Source: Roseateles puraquae (lineage in GTDB: Bacteria > Pseudomonadota > Gammaproteobacteria > Burkholderiales > Burkholderiaceae_C). From it: a stretch of DNA of 64,000 nucleotides. A program made the position numbers and the translations under genes. Shown here in pieces: positions 50,406 to 62,867 of this stretch. The notes beneath the pieces were generated by a model. The model had not been told where the DNA came from. It ran no database searches and worked only from the letters and a program-made list of their open reading frames with translations. The first letter of the stretch is position 1. Each line of letters opens with the position of its first letter. Location of the stretch: assembly GCF_002205845.1 (NCBI RefSeq), contig NZ_NISI01000002.1, positions 1-64,000 on the forward strand, written 5' to 3'.

Positions 50406-51527
50406 ATGACTGCCTTGCATCAGCCCATCCGACGCATCGCCATCACCACCGGCGGCGGCGACGCCCCCGGGTTGAACGCGGTCATCCAGGCCGTCACGCG
50501 GTCGGCCCTGCAGCGCGGCTGGACCTGCGTGGGCATCCGCGACGGCTACGACGGCCTGCTGCGGCCCGAGCGTTATGGGCCCGGTGAGGGCCTGATCCCG
50601 CTGACGTTGCCGCGCGTGGACGGCATCGCCGCCCTCGGCGGCACGCTGCTGGGCTCCACCAACCAGGGCAATCCCTTCGCCTACCCGGTGCGCCAGGCCG
50701 ACGGCAGCACCGCGCTCATCGACCGCTCGCAAGACTTGCTGGATGCGCTGTCGCGCGAGCGTGTGGATGCGCTGGTGGCCGTGGGGGGCGATGGGTCGCT
50801 GGCGATTGCGCATCGCCTCGCCCAGCGCGGCCTGCCGGTGGTGGGCGTGCCCAAGACGATCGACAACGACCTGGACGGCACCGTCACCACCTTCGGCTTC
50901 GACACCGCCGTGGCCTTTGCCAGCGAGTGCATCGACCGCCTGCACACCACCGCGGCCAGCCATCACCGCATCATCGCGGTGGAAGTGATGGGCCGCTATG
51001 CGGGCTGGATCGCGCTGCATGCGGGCCTGGCGGGCGGGGCGCATGCCATCCTGCTGCCGGAGCTGCCCTTCGACCTGGCCCCCGTGGCCGAGATGGTCCG
51101 GCGACGTGATGCACAGGGCCAGTCGCATTCGCTGGTCGTGGTGGCCGAGGGCGCACATCCGCGCGGCGGTGAACGGGCGCTGAGCGGACCGGCCGAGGCG
51201 GGGCATGCCGAGCGCCTGGGCGGCATGGGCGAGCAGGTCAGCCAGGCGCTGGCGCGGCTCGCCGGCAAGGACGCGCGCTGCGTGGTGCTCGGCCACCTGC
51301 TGCGCGGAGGCAGCCCCAGCGCCTTCGACCGCGTGGCCGCGCTGCGCTTTGGCGCCGCGGCGGTGCGGGCGCTCGCAGCGGGCCTGAGCGGTGTCATGGT
51401 GGCGCTCGACGGCAACACCGTGCGACCCGTGCCCCTGGCCGACGTGGCCGGCCGCATGAAGGCCGTGCCGCTGGACGGCGACACGCTCGCCACCGCGCGT
51501 GATCTGGGCATCTGCCTGGGTCAATGA
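50406..51527 (+). CDS. pfkA: 6-phosphofructokinase, group III type
   Basis: Phosphorylates fructose 6-phosphate. 373 residues with TTGGGDAPGLNAVI (13-26), GGDGS (127-131) and PKTIDND (149-155), then GRYAGWIAL and LGHLLRGGSPSAFDR. The Gly in GGDGS is the ATP-type residue, while the Lys in PKTIDND is shared with PPi-dependent enzymes; this mixture marks group III, so ATP is the more likely donor but not certain. The ATG at 50406 is preferred to the upstream TTG. Confidence 0.9.
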   Translation: MTALHQPIRRIAITTGGGDAPGLNAVIQAVTRSALQRGWTCVGIRDGYDGLLRPERYGPGEGLIPLTLPRVDGIAALGGTLLGSTNQGNPFAYPVRQADGSTALIDRSQDLLDALSRERVDALVAVGGDGSLAIAHRLAQRGLPVVGVPKTIDNDLDGTVTTFGFDTAVAFASECIDRLHTTAASHHRIIAVEVMGRYAGWIALHAGLAGGAHAILLPELPFDLAPVAEMVRRRDAQGQSHSLVVVAEGAHPRGGERALSGPAEAGHAERLGGMGEQVSQALARLAGKDARCVVLGHLLRGGSPSAFDRVAALRFGAAAVRALAAGLSGVMVALDGNTVRPVPLADVAGRMKAVPLDGDTLATARDLGICLGQ

Positions 51528-51577
51528 CCACTCGCCTGAGCCGCTGCGGCGTGCAGCCTGTCCCCGCGGACATGCAG

Positions 51578-51614
51578 CCCGTCGCATGACGGGCGACGCG
51601 CGGCGCGGCGTCGC
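51578..51614 (+). terminator. Tandem hairpins after phosphofructokinase
   Basis: CCCGTC-GCAT-GACGGG is directly followed by GCGACGC...GCGTCGC. Both stems are perfect, but no T tract follows, so this is a candidate terminator or leader structure for the small lipoprotein gene. Confidence 0.35.
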
Positions 51615-51654
51615 CTACCCTGCGCGCCGTCATCAAACCAACAAGGGGAAGCCC

Positions 51655-51843
51655 ATGAACCGCATCACGACCGCCGCCGCCGCTCTGACCGCCGCCGCCC
51701 TGCTCAGCGCCTGCGTCTTCGCGCCGCCCGTCACCACCACGACCGACTCCGCCTCCATCACTCGCATGAGCGAGCAGGCCGTGGCCACCTGCGGCGCGGG
51801 CAACGTCAAGGAAGTGAACGCCAAGAGCTTCACCTGCAAGTGA
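51655..51843 (+). CDS. Small lipoprotein, 62 residues
   Basis: MNRITTAAAALTAAALLSAC gives a signal peptide with lipobox LLSAC. The mature part of about 43 residues has two Cys near the end (ATCGAG, FTCK) that may pair. An entericidin- or OsmB-like small envelope protein is possible, but I recognise no family. AAGGGG precedes the start. Confidence 0.7.
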   Translation: MNRITTAAAALTAAALLSACVFAPPVTTTTDSASITRMSEQAVATCGAGNVKEVNAKSFTCK

Positions 51844-51851
51844 GTTGAGCT

Positions 51852-51877
51852 CGCGGCGGGCGCTTTGCTTCGCCGCG
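51852..51877. terminator. Hairpin between convergent lipoprotein and recG genes
   Basis: CGCGGCG and CGCCGCG form a perfect 7-bp stem with a 12-base loop in the 38-base gap, placed to stop transcription from both sides. The T content after it is low. Confidence 0.4.
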
Positions 51878-51881
51878 GGTT

Positions 51882-53957
<2,076 letters not shown>

Positions 53958-54031
53958 TTTGCGGGCATGGAATAGTTGGCGCCTCTGGCGTGTTCACCGT
54001 CATGTCCCCTCCACTTTTCATGGGTCTCGAC

Positions 54032-54403
54032 ATGAACCTTCGTCTCCTCGCCGCTGCGGCGGCCCTTGCCCTGTCCGCCTGCGCCTCGGCACCGCCGGCG
54101 CCGGCCACCGTGGCTGACGGCGTCTTCGTGGGCGCCAACGGCATGACGCTCTACACCTTCGACCGCGACGCCGCCGGCAGTGGCAAGAGCGTCTGCAACG
54201 GCCCGTGCGCCACCAACTGGCCCCCGCTGATGGCGGCTGCCGGTGCGGCGGGCAGTGGCGACTGGAGCGTCATCACCCGCGACGACGGCAGCAAGCAGTG
54301 GGCCTACAAGGGCAAGCCGCTGTATTTCTGGGCCAAGGACCAGAAGCCCGGTGACCGCACCGGCGACGGCTTCAACAAGGTCTGGCAGCTCGCGAAGCCT
54401 TGA
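54032..54403 (+). CDS. COG4315-family secreted lipoprotein
   Basis: MNLRLLAAAAALALSACAS carries a lipobox (LSAC). The mature domain has the repeat pattern of this family, MTLYTFDRDAAGSGKSVCNG, CATNWPPL and QWAYKGKPLYFWAKDQKPGD, with two cysteines. The family is found beside ECF sigma factors, as here (160 bases downstream). Its role is unknown. Confidence 0.9.
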   Translation: MNLRLLAAAAALALSACASAPPAPATVADGVFVGANGMTLYTFDRDAAGSGKSVCNGPCATNWPPLMAAAGAAGSGDWSVITRDDGSKQWAYKGKPLYFWAKDQKPGDRTGDGFNKVWQLAKP

Positions 54404-54560
54404 TGAGCCCCCCGACTGGTCTTGCCCCGCTGAACGCGGGCAACCCCACCCGGCCCCCCGAGGGGGCGGCGATGCTTGGCGGCTTGACCGCCAAGCACAT
54501 CGCCAGTACGGGCCGGCTTGGGAGCGGCCCGGCGCTCGGCCCGGCGTAAGTGAGGACCCG
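54404..54560. repeat. GC-rich palindromic intergenic element before the sigma gene
   Basis: Contains CCCCCCGAGGGGG and a long imperfect stem, GCGATGCTTGGCGG (54469-54482) with CCGCCAAGCACATCGC (54488-54503), differing by a 2-base bulge. The tail GGCCCGGCGCTCGGCCCGG is again palindromic. It belongs to the same kind of dispersed element as 9595-9735. Confidence 0.55.
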
Positions 54561-54562
54561 CC

Positions 54563-55078
54563 GTGGCCGTCGAACAACTGCTGCTGCATATCCCGGCCCT
54601 GCGCCGGTATGCGCGGCTGTTGACGGGTGACGCCACGCGGGCCGACGACCTGGTGCAGGACACCCTGGAGCGCGCCTGTCGCAAATGGAGCCTCTGGCGC
54701 CCGGGCACGGCGCTGCGGCCCTGGCTGCTGTCGGTGATGCACAACCTGCACCTGAACCAGCTGCGCGATTGGCACCTGGACGATGGTCATGCCCTGCTCG
54801 ACGACCTGCCCGAGCCCCTGGACCCCAGCGCCCCGGCCGGCGACCGGCTCGACCTGGAGCGCGCCCTGGCTGCACTGCCGCCAGGGCAGCGGGCGGTCAT
54901 GCTGCTGGTGGTCGTCGAGGAGTACACCTATGCCGAGGCTGCCGAGATTCTGGGCGTGCCGGTCGGCACCGTGATGTCGCGCCTGCACCGCGGGCGCGAG
55001 GCGCTGCGCATGCGCCTGGCCCCCGCCGCCACCCCGGCCGGCGCCCAGATCGTGAACCTGGCGCGAGTCAAGCGATGA
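54563..55078 (+). CDS. ECF-type RNA polymerase sigma factor
   Basis: 171 residues with GTG start after GAGGA. Region 2 (RRYARLLTGDATRADDLVQD...LERACRKW) and region 4 (LPPGQRAVMLLVVVEEYTYAEAAEILGVP, then GTVMSRLHRGREALR) are complete. The stop overlaps the anti-sigma gene by ATGA, so it is likely held by that protein until an envelope signal arrives. Confidence 0.94.
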   Translation: MAVEQLLLHIPALRRYARLLTGDATRADDLVQDTLERACRKWSLWRPGTALRPWLLSVMHNLHLNQLRDWHLDDGHALLDDLPEPLDPSAPAGDRLDLERALAALPPGQRAVMLLVVVEEYTYAEAAEILGVPVGTVMSRLHRGREALRMRLAPAATPAGAQIVNLARVKR

Positions 55079-55917
55079 GTTCTGCCTTTCCTCCCCCCCC
55101 GCCCGCGCTGCCTGACCGCGAGGCGCGGCTGCATGCCTTCGTGGATGACCAGCTGTCGCCCGAGGCGCGCGCCGCGGTGCTCGACGAGCTCGACGCCGAT
55201 CCCGCCATGGCGGCCCGCGTGGCGCAATGGCAGGCCCAGCGCCAGGGCCTGCGCAACTTGGCGCGCGACTGGCCGCTGGACGACACCCCGGCCGACTTGA
55301 CCGGCATCGTCATGCGCGCCGCGTCGGCCCAGCGCTGGCGGCGGCTGTGGCCACAGGCGCTGGCCGCCGGCCTGCTGCTGTCGCTGGGGCTCGCCGGCGG
55401 CTACCAATGGGGCCGGCATGATGCGGCTGGTTCCGCCTGGCCGGCGCTTGCCGCGGGGCGCAGTGCCAGCGTGCCCGAGTTCGCCCGCCAGGCTGGCGTG
55501 GCCTACGCCGTCTACAGCACCGAAAAGCGCCATCCGGTGGAGGTCTCTGCCGCCGAGCAGGCCCATCTCGTGCAGTGGCTCAGCAAGCGGCTGGGCCGGC
55601 CGTTGACCGTGCCCGTGCTGACCGACCGAGGCTACGCCCTGCTCGGCGGCCGCCTGCTGCCGGGCGACGCCACCCAGCCAGGCAGCCCGCGGGCCCAGTT
55701 CATGTACGAGAACGCGGCGGGTGACCGTCTCACGCTCTACGTGGCCGTGTTCGCGCCAGGTGCCGCGCCGGCCGCAGCCGAGTTCAGGCTGCTGCGGCAG
55801 GAGGGCCGCACCACGCTCTACTGGGTGGATGGGGACTTCGGCTACGCCCTCAGCGCCCAGCCCGCGGTCGAGCTGCAGCCGCTGGCCCAGCGGGTGCACG
55901 AGCAACTGGCCGGCTGA
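55075..55917 (+). CDS. Anti-sigma factor, membrane-spanning
   Basis: 280 residues. The N-terminal cytoplasmic domain (RLHAFVDDQLSPEARAAVLD) is the anti-sigma fold without the full zinc-binding His-Cys set. One span (ALAAGLLLSLGLAGGYQWG) lies near residue 100, and a periplasmic domain of about 160 residues contains FARQAGVAYAVYSTEKRHPV and GGRLLPG. The partner is the overlapping ECF sigma factor. Confidence 0.9.
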   Translation: MSSAFPPPPPALPDREARLHAFVDDQLSPEARAAVLDELDADPAMAARVAQWQAQRQGLRNLARDWPLDDTPADLTGIVMRAASAQRWRRLWPQALAAGLLLSLGLAGGYQWGRHDAAGSAWPALAAGRSASVPEFARQAGVAYAVYSTEKRHPVEVSAAEQAHLVQWLSKRLGRPLTVPVLTDRGYALLGGRLLPGDATQPGSPRAQFMYENAAGDRLTLYVAVFAPGAAPAAAEFRLLRQEGRTTLYWVDGDFGYALSAQPAVELQPLAQRVHEQLAG

Positions 55918-55933
55918 GGGCCGCCGCGCGCCG

Positions 55934-56698
55934 TCAGCGGAAATAGCGCTGGCGCAGCCGCTCGTAGCGGCCATCGCGCTTGAGCGCGTCCAGCGCCGCC
56001 TGCAGTCGCCGCACCAGGGTGGCGTCGGTGTCCAGCCGCAGGCCGTAGAAGTAGCTGCGCGCGCCGTCCTGCTCCATGACCGGTTGCAGCGTGGCGTAAG
56101 GCAGGTTGAGCTGCCGCAGGTTCCAGGCCGCTGCCCAGTCCAGCAGCGCGATGTACTCCATGCGACCGGCCAGCAGCTTGCGCAGGTTGGTGGCGTCATC
56201 CAGCCCCTGCTCCAATTGCAGCCCCGGCTTGAGGCCGGTGGCCTGCAGCTGGCGGTCGGCCGCGGAGTCGCGCACCACGCCGATGCGGGCACTGCCGAGC
56301 TCGCTGAACTGCGTCATCGCCAGGTCGGTGCGGCTGGCCAGGCGGTAGATCAGGATGCGGCGCGGCGCGATCGGGCCCACCCACTGGTACAGCGCCTCGC
56401 GCTCTGGCGTGCGCGTCAGCGAGAACAGCACGCTGCGGCCTTGCGCTTCGGCGGCCTGCACGGCGCGCTGCCAGGGCATGACCTGCAGTTCAAGCGGCAC
56501 GCCCGCCTGAGCGGCCATCAGCCGCAGCAACTCGACGCTGAAGCCCTGGGCGACTTGTTGCTCGTCCAGGTAATTCAGCGGCGGCAGGTTCTCGGTGATG
56601 CCCTGCAGCGGCAGCTCGGCCGGCCCCGCAAGGGCAAGGCAGGTTCCGAGCAAGGCGGGCAGGGCGAGGCAGGAGCGGCGTCTCACGGCGGCAGGCAA
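55934..56698 (-). CDS. Periplasmic solute-binding protein, family 3 type
   Basis: 254 residues with signal peptide (MPAAVRRRSCLALPALLGTC). The fold shows NLPPLNYLDEQQVAQGFSVE, RTPEREALYQWVGPI, ARIGVVRDSAADRQL and AALDALKRDGRYERLRQRYF, typical of amino-acid-type binding proteins. No permease or ATPase gene is adjacent, as with many orphan family-3 proteins of Burkholderiales. Ligand unknown. Confidence 0.87.
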   Translation of the reverse strand: MPAAVRRRSCLALPALLGTCLALAGPAELPLQGITENLPPLNYLDEQQVAQGFSVELLRLMAAQAGVPLELQVMPWQRAVQAAEAQGRSVLFSLTRTPEREALYQWVGPIAPRRILIYRLASRTDLAMTQFSELGSARIGVVRDSAADRQLQATGLKPGLQLEQGLDDATNLRKLLAGRMEYIALLDWAAAWNLRQLNLPYATLQPVMEQDGARSYFYGLRLDTDATLVRRLQAALDALKRDGRYERLRQRYFR

Positions 56699-56805
56699 AG
56701 GCCGCCGCAGTCTAGGGGCCGCTCATGACAGTTCTCTTGGCAGGTCAGCCGCGGGTGTGCGATTTGTCCCAACCTGCGGCGGGAGCACCTGGAGCACTTG
56801 GCAGC

Positions 56806-57174
56806 TCAGCTCGGTGTCGGCACGCCGGCCATGCGGTCGTGGGCCAGGAAGAACTGGCGCGCCATCGCCAGCAGCTGGCCCTGGCTGAGCTCGGCCGCCG
56901 GCCGGTAGTCGGCGATGTGCGGCGCCAGCTTGGGGCGGTGGCTTTCGACGTAGTGACGGAACTGGCTGATCACGACATGCGAGCCCGTGACCAGCACCTC
57001 CGGCGTGTCCTGCAGCGCCTGGCAGAGCGACTCGTACAGCGCCTGCTCCTGGCGGTGCGTGTCGCCGTGGCTGTGACGCTCATGCGCGTCGATGCGGGCG
57101 GCGTGCACTTGGTGGGCATCGAAATGCAGCACCTGGGCGTGATGGTGGTCAAGATGGACGACGGCGTGGAACAT
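56806..57174 (-). CDS. Small His-rich protein of the bacterial eRF1-like ("translational machinery") group
   Basis: 122 residues. MFHAVVHLDHHHAQVLHFD and the many His in RHSHGDTH, then EVLVTGSHVVISQFRHYVE and MARQFFLAHDRM, match proteins I remember with an eRF1-like or release-factor-like fold annotation. Function is not established. Its neighbours are a DksA-type protein (upstream, 17 bases) and a solute-binding gene. Confidence 0.7.
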   Translation of the reverse strand: MFHAVVHLDHHHAQVLHFDAHQVHAARIDAHERHSHGDTHRQEQALYESLCQALQDTPEVLVTGSHVVISQFRHYVESHRPKLAPHIADYRPAAELSQGQLLAMARQFFLAHDRMAGVPTPS

Positions 57175-57191
57175 GGCTTCTCCTGTGGGGT

Positions 57192-57563
57192 TCAGTGATG
57201 GGCTTCGGCGGCAGCCTGGCAGCCCAGGCAGCGCAGGGCCTGGGGCTGGCGCTGCAGCCGGTCGAAGGGAATGGCGTCGCCGCAGTCGGTGCAGCGGCCG
57301 AAGCCGGGGCTCTTGAGCCGCACCAGCGCGTCGTCCAGCGCCTGCAGTTCAGCCAGCAGATGGCTGTCGCGCGCCTGGTCCAGCGCCCGGTCGGCATCGT
57401 GTTCGCGCTGGTCGTGCGGGTCATCGGCCAGCAGCGCCGCGGCATGGGCCACGCGGCTCGCGCCTTCGCGCTGGGCCTGCAGGGCGGCCTGCACGCGCTG
57501 GCGCGCCAGCGTCAGCTCGGCTTCCAGCAGGGCATGTTGTCCGGGGGTGAGGGCTGTGGGCAT
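57192..57563 (-). CDS. DksA/TraR-type zinc-finger protein
   Basis: 123 residues from MPTALTPGQHALLEAELTLA, with AGGAGG placed six bases before the start at 57563. A long helical hairpin (residues 8-85) leads to the zinc finger CTDCGDAIPFDRL ... LRCLGC. The acidic tip differs from DksA itself, so ppGpp-dependent control of RNA polymerase is not assured. Usually described as a stress or TraR-like factor. Confidence 0.88.
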   Translation of the reverse strand: MPTALTPGQHALLEAELTLARQRVQAALQAQREGASRVAHAAALLADDPHDQREHDADRALDQARDSHLLAELQALDDALVRLKSPGFGRCTDCGDAIPFDRLQRQPQALRCLGCQAAAEAHH

Positions 57564-57692
57564 GGGGAACCTCCTGGAACCCATGCTGTCAGCCCGGCTG
57601 CCGCGCTGCCTTGAGCTGCATCAACACCGGGCGATGGGAGAATGCGCGCCCCCACGAACTTCTTGGTACGGGTCTGTCCGGCCCTCAACGAC

Positions 57693-58757
57693 ATGTCTGC
57701 TGCTGCGCCTGCGACCTACACGGTTGCTGACTTCGATTTCGACCTCCCGCCCGAGCTGATCGCCCAGCATCCCGCCGCCGAGCGCAGCGCCTCACGCCTG
57801 CTGGACGGCACCGGCCCGACGCCGGTGGATCGGGTCTTCCGCGACCTGCCTGGCCTGCTGTCGCCGGGCGACCTGCTGGTCTTCAACAACACCCGCGTCA
57901 TCAAGGCGCGCCTGTATGGCATCAAGGCCACGGGCGGTCACGTGGAGGCCCTGGTCGAGCGCGTGCTGCCCGGCACGCAAGAGGTGTGGATGCACCTGCG
58001 CGCCAGCAAGAGCCCCAAGCCGGGCAGCCGGGTGCGCTTTGCCGAGGCCTTCGATGCCGAGGTGCTGGGCCGCTGCGGGCCCGACAACGGCCTCTTTCAC
58101 CTGCGCTTCGACGGCGACCCCTTCGCGCTGCTGGAGGCCCACGGCCATGTGCCGCTGCCGCCCTACATCGAGCATGCCGACAGCGCCGATGACGAGCGCC
58201 GCTACCAGACGGTGTTCGCCAAGGAGCCCGGCGCCGTGGCAGCGCCCACGGCCGCGCTGCATTTCGACGAGGGCGTGCTGGCCGCACTCACCGCGCGCGG
58301 CGTCGAACAGGCGCATGTGACGCTGCATGTGGGCGCCGGGACCTTCCAGCCGGTGCGCGTCGAGAAGATCGACGAGCACAAGATGCACAGCGAATGGTTC
58401 GAGGTGCCGCAGGCCACGGTCGAGGCCGTCGCCGCCTGCCGGGCGCGTGGCGGCCGGGTCGTCGCGGTGGGCACCACCACGCTGCGGGCGCTGGAGTCCG
58501 CGGCACGCGACAGCACATTGCAGGCCGGCGCGCGCGAGACCGACATCTTCATCACGCCCGGTTTCGAGTTCCGCGTGGTGGACCGCCTCGTCACCAACTT
58601 CCACCTGCCCAAGAGCACGCTGATGATGCTGGTGAGCGCCCTGGCCGGCCATGCGCACGTGATGGCGCTGTACCGGCATGCGATCGCCGAGCGCTACCGG
58701 TTCTTCAGCTATGGCGATGCAATGCTGCTCTCGCGCGCCCAGGCCACCCGGCCCTGA
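57693..58757 (+). CDS. queA: S-adenosylmethionine:tRNA ribosyltransferase-isomerase
   Basis: Adds the epoxyqueuosine ring to preQ1 in tRNA. ATG 57693 gives [20 protein letters not shown], 354 residues. Conserved segments are [66 protein letters not shown] and [13 protein letters not shown]. tgt lies further right. The 3' end overlaps the opposing YigZ-type gene by 49 bases. Confidence 0.97.
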   Translation: MSAAAPATYTVADFDFDLPPELIAQHPAAERSASRLLDGTGPTPVDRVFRDLPGLLSPGDLLVFNNTRVIKARLYGIKATGGHVEALVERVLPGTQEVWMHLRASKSPKPGSRVRFAEAFDAEVLGRCGPDNGLFHLRFDGDPFALLEAHGHVPLPPYIEHADSADDERRYQTVFAKEPGAVAAPTAALHFDEGVLAALTARGVEQAHVTLHVGAGTFQPVRVEKIDEHKMHSEWFEVPQATVEAVAACRARGGRVVAVGTTTLRALESAARDSTLQAGARETDIFITPGFEFRVVDRLVTNFHLPKSTLMMLVSALAGHAHVMALYRHAIAERYRFFSYGDAMLLSRAQATRP

Positions 58758-59314
58758 GCGACCTCGTCGACCGCCGCCGTGAACGCAGCGCGGCCGGTGA
58801 CGGGCAGCGAGAAACGCATGCTCACGCGCGCGGCATGCGCCACGTCCAGCAGCTGTGCGCCGTGCTGCTCGGCCAGGCGGCGCAGCCGGCCTTCCAGCTC
58901 ATAGGGCAGCTCGCAGCCGAGCTCCATCTGCGGCACGCGCTCGATCTTCTCGGCCGTGAGCAGCGCCTGGGCGATGCAGTCGGTGTAGGCCCGCACCAGA
59001 CCACCGGCGCCGAGCTTCACGCCGCCCCAGTAGCGCACCGCCGTGGCCAGCACGCCGTCCAGGCCCTGGTGGCGCAGCACGTCGAGCATGGGTCGGCCGG
59101 CGGTGCCGCCGGGTTCGCCGTCGTCGTTGGCGGCCGAGTGGCCACCGGCGAGCAGGGCCCAGCAGACATGGGCTGCGCCGGGGTGCTCGGCGCGCAGGGC
59201 GGCCACGCGGGCCAGCGCGGCAGCGCGGTCGGCGCAGGGCTCCACGCAGCCGAGAAAGCGGCTCTTCTTGACGACGAGTTCATGCCGCGCGGGCGCGGCC
59301 AGGGTCAGGGCCAT
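58709..59314 (-). CDS. YigZ/IMPACT-family protein
   Basis: 201 residues with the IMPACT family core [51 protein letters not shown] and [22 protein letters not shown]-terminal ferredoxin-like domain follows. Bacterial members are of uncertain function, possibly translation-linked. It overlaps queA tail to tail over 49 bases, an unusually long convergent overlap. Confidence 0.92.
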   Translation of the reverse strand: MALTLAAPARHELVVKKSRFLGCVEPCADRAAALARVAALRAEHPGAAHVCWALLAGGHSAANDDGEPGGTAGRPMLDVLRHQGLDGVLATAVRYWGGVKLGAGGLVRAYTDCIAQALLTAEKIERVPQMELGCELPYELEGRLRRLAEQHGAQLLDVAHAARVSMRFSLPVTGRAAFTAAVDEVAQGRVAWARESSIASP

Positions 59315-59319
59315 CGGAG

Positions 59320-61315
<1,996 letters not shown>

Positions 61316-61466
61316 CGCTGATCGGGCTGCACCGCCCGCCCGACTGAGGGGTGCGCCACCCCCCGCACCCGGGTGGGAGGCCGGCGCAACCGATGGGCGA
61401 CGTCCTTGGACAATCCAGCGTCCGAGGGTTGGCTTTCGTCAACCCCTAGAACAACAAGAGGTCTGG

Positions 61467-62216
61467 ATGTCCTTCGCACCCAAGCTGGCCCTGGCGGCCC
61501 TGATTTCCTTCGGCGGCGCGGCCCAAGCGCTGCCGGTGCTGGCGTCGAGCGACGCCAATGGCTGGGCGCTGTCGAGCAGCGCGTCGGCCGTGACCGCGAG
61601 CGCCGCGGATGGCGCCATCACTGGCGAGGCCCTACGCTTCACCGGCAACAGCGACAGCGCCGCCACCCGTCAGCTCGGCCAGGCGGTGAGCGCCAGTCGT
61701 GTCGTCGTGCAGTTCGACCTGCAGTTCGACACAGGTAGCGTCGACACCAACGACTTCCTGGGCCTGTGGCTGGGCAGCAGCACCGGCCCGAACATCGGCC
61801 TGAAGGGCAACTGTGATGGCGCCGCGGCCTGCAACGGCAACGGGGCCGACCTGTTCGTGCGCACCACCGGCACCAGCGGCAGTTTCTCGACGCCCATCGT
61901 CGTGGGCCAGACCTACCACCTGTTCGGCCTGCTCGAGAAGGTCAACGGCTCGGTCAACTACAACCGCTATTCGCTGTGGGTGAACCCCACGGGTGCCGAG
62001 ATGGCCGGCTTGACCGGTGCCGACGCGGTCTTCAGTGACAACTCCGGCATCAGCAGCTTCAGCACCATCGGCTTTCGCAGCGTCAACCTCGACGCGGGCG
62101 ACGCCGTGCTGGTGGACAACCTGAGCATCAGCACCGTGCCCGAGCCGGCCACGGCTGCGCTGGCGGGCCTGGCCTTGTTCGGCGTGGCCGTCGCCAGCCG
62201 CCGCCGCGCGCGCTGA
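61467..62216 (+). CDS. PEP-CTERM sorted exported protein
   Basis: 249 residues. A signal peptide (MSFAPKLALAALISFGGAAQA) leads to a beta-rich domain (FDLQFDTGSVDTNDFLGLWL, SVNYNRYSLWVNPTGA). The C-terminus has the sorting signal VPEPATAALAGLALFGVAVASRRRAR (PEP motif, hydrophobic stretch, basic tail), recognised by exosortase. Such proteins go to the outer surface or the exopolysaccharide matrix. The exosortase gene is not in the window. Confidence 0.93.
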   Translation: MSFAPKLALAALISFGGAAQALPVLASSDANGWALSSSASAVTASAADGAITGEALRFTGNSDSAATRQLGQAVSASRVVVQFDLQFDTGSVDTNDFLGLWLGSSTGPNIGLKGNCDGAAACNGNGADLFVRTTGTSGSFSTPIVVGQTYHLFGLLEKVNGSVNYNRYSLWVNPTGAEMAGLTGADAVFSDNSGISSFSTIGFRSVNLDAGDAVLVDNLSISTVPEPATAALAGLALFGVAVASRRRAR

Positions 62217-62261
62217 ACCGCTGCCGGCCGCGTGCCGGTGTTTAGAAGTCCGCCCCTGGGT

Positions 62262-62297
62262 CGCCGCCCGAGGTGGACTTTCGCTTTTCGGGCGGCG
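62262..62297 (+). terminator. Hairpin after the PEP-CTERM gene
   Basis: CGCCGCCCGA (62262-62271) and TCGGGCGGCG (62288-62297) form a perfect 10-bp stem with a 16-base loop in the gap after the PEP-CTERM gene. No T tract follows, so it could equally be another structural element. Confidence 0.4.
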
Positions 62298-62346
62298 GTG
62301 CCCGCTGACCTTCGCCACGGCCCGCCAATGACGGCAAGATGCGACC

Positions 62347-62844
62347 GTGCTGAAACTGCTGCTCGCGCCCCTGCGCTGGATCTTCCGGGTCGTCTTCGCC
62401 CTCCTCATCCTCTTCGAGGAATGGGGCTGGGAGCCGCTGCGGCGGGCCTTCGCGCTGTTCGCGCGGCTGCCGGTCATCCGGCAGATCGAGGCCCTGCTCA
62501 AGCGCCTGCCGCCGCGCTGGGCCTTTGTCGTGCTGCTGTTGCCCAGCCTGCTGATCCTGCCAGTCAAGCTGGCTGCGCTGTGGCTGGTGGCGCAGGGCCG
62601 CGTGGTGCTGGGCGTGGGCGTGGTGGTGCTGGCCAAGGTGGTCGGCACGGCGCTGCTGGCCTGGTTATTCCAGCTCATCCAGCCGGCCCTGATGCAGCTG
62701 CCTTGGTTCGCGCGGCTGCATGCGCGATGGACGGCCTGGAAGGCCGAGCTGCTGGCGTGGATTCGAGCCAGCGCGGTGTGGCGCACCGCGCGGGCGATGA
62801 AGGCAGAGGTGCGGCGTGCCTGGCGGCGGCTTCGCGGCCGATGA
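62347..62844 (+). CDS. Hypothetical membrane protein, 165 residues
   Basis: GTG start. Three hydrophobic helices (WIFRVVFALLILFEEWGW, WAFVVLLLPSLLILPVKLAALW, VVLGVGVVVLAKVVGTALLAW) are followed by an arginine-rich cytoplasmic tail (AWIRASAVWRTARAMKAEVR). No family recognised; a two-to-three-span inner-membrane protein is the safe reading. Confidence 0.7.
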   Translation: MLKLLLAPLRWIFRVVFALLILFEEWGWEPLRRAFALFARLPVIRQIEALLKRLPPRWAFVVLLLPSLLILPVKLAALWLVAQGRVVLGVGVVVLAKVVGTALLAWLFQLIQPALMQLPWFARLHARWTAWKAELLAWIRASAVWRTARAMKAEVRRAWRRLRGR

Positions 62845-62867
62845 GCGGCCGATGAGCGGCGCCGGGG

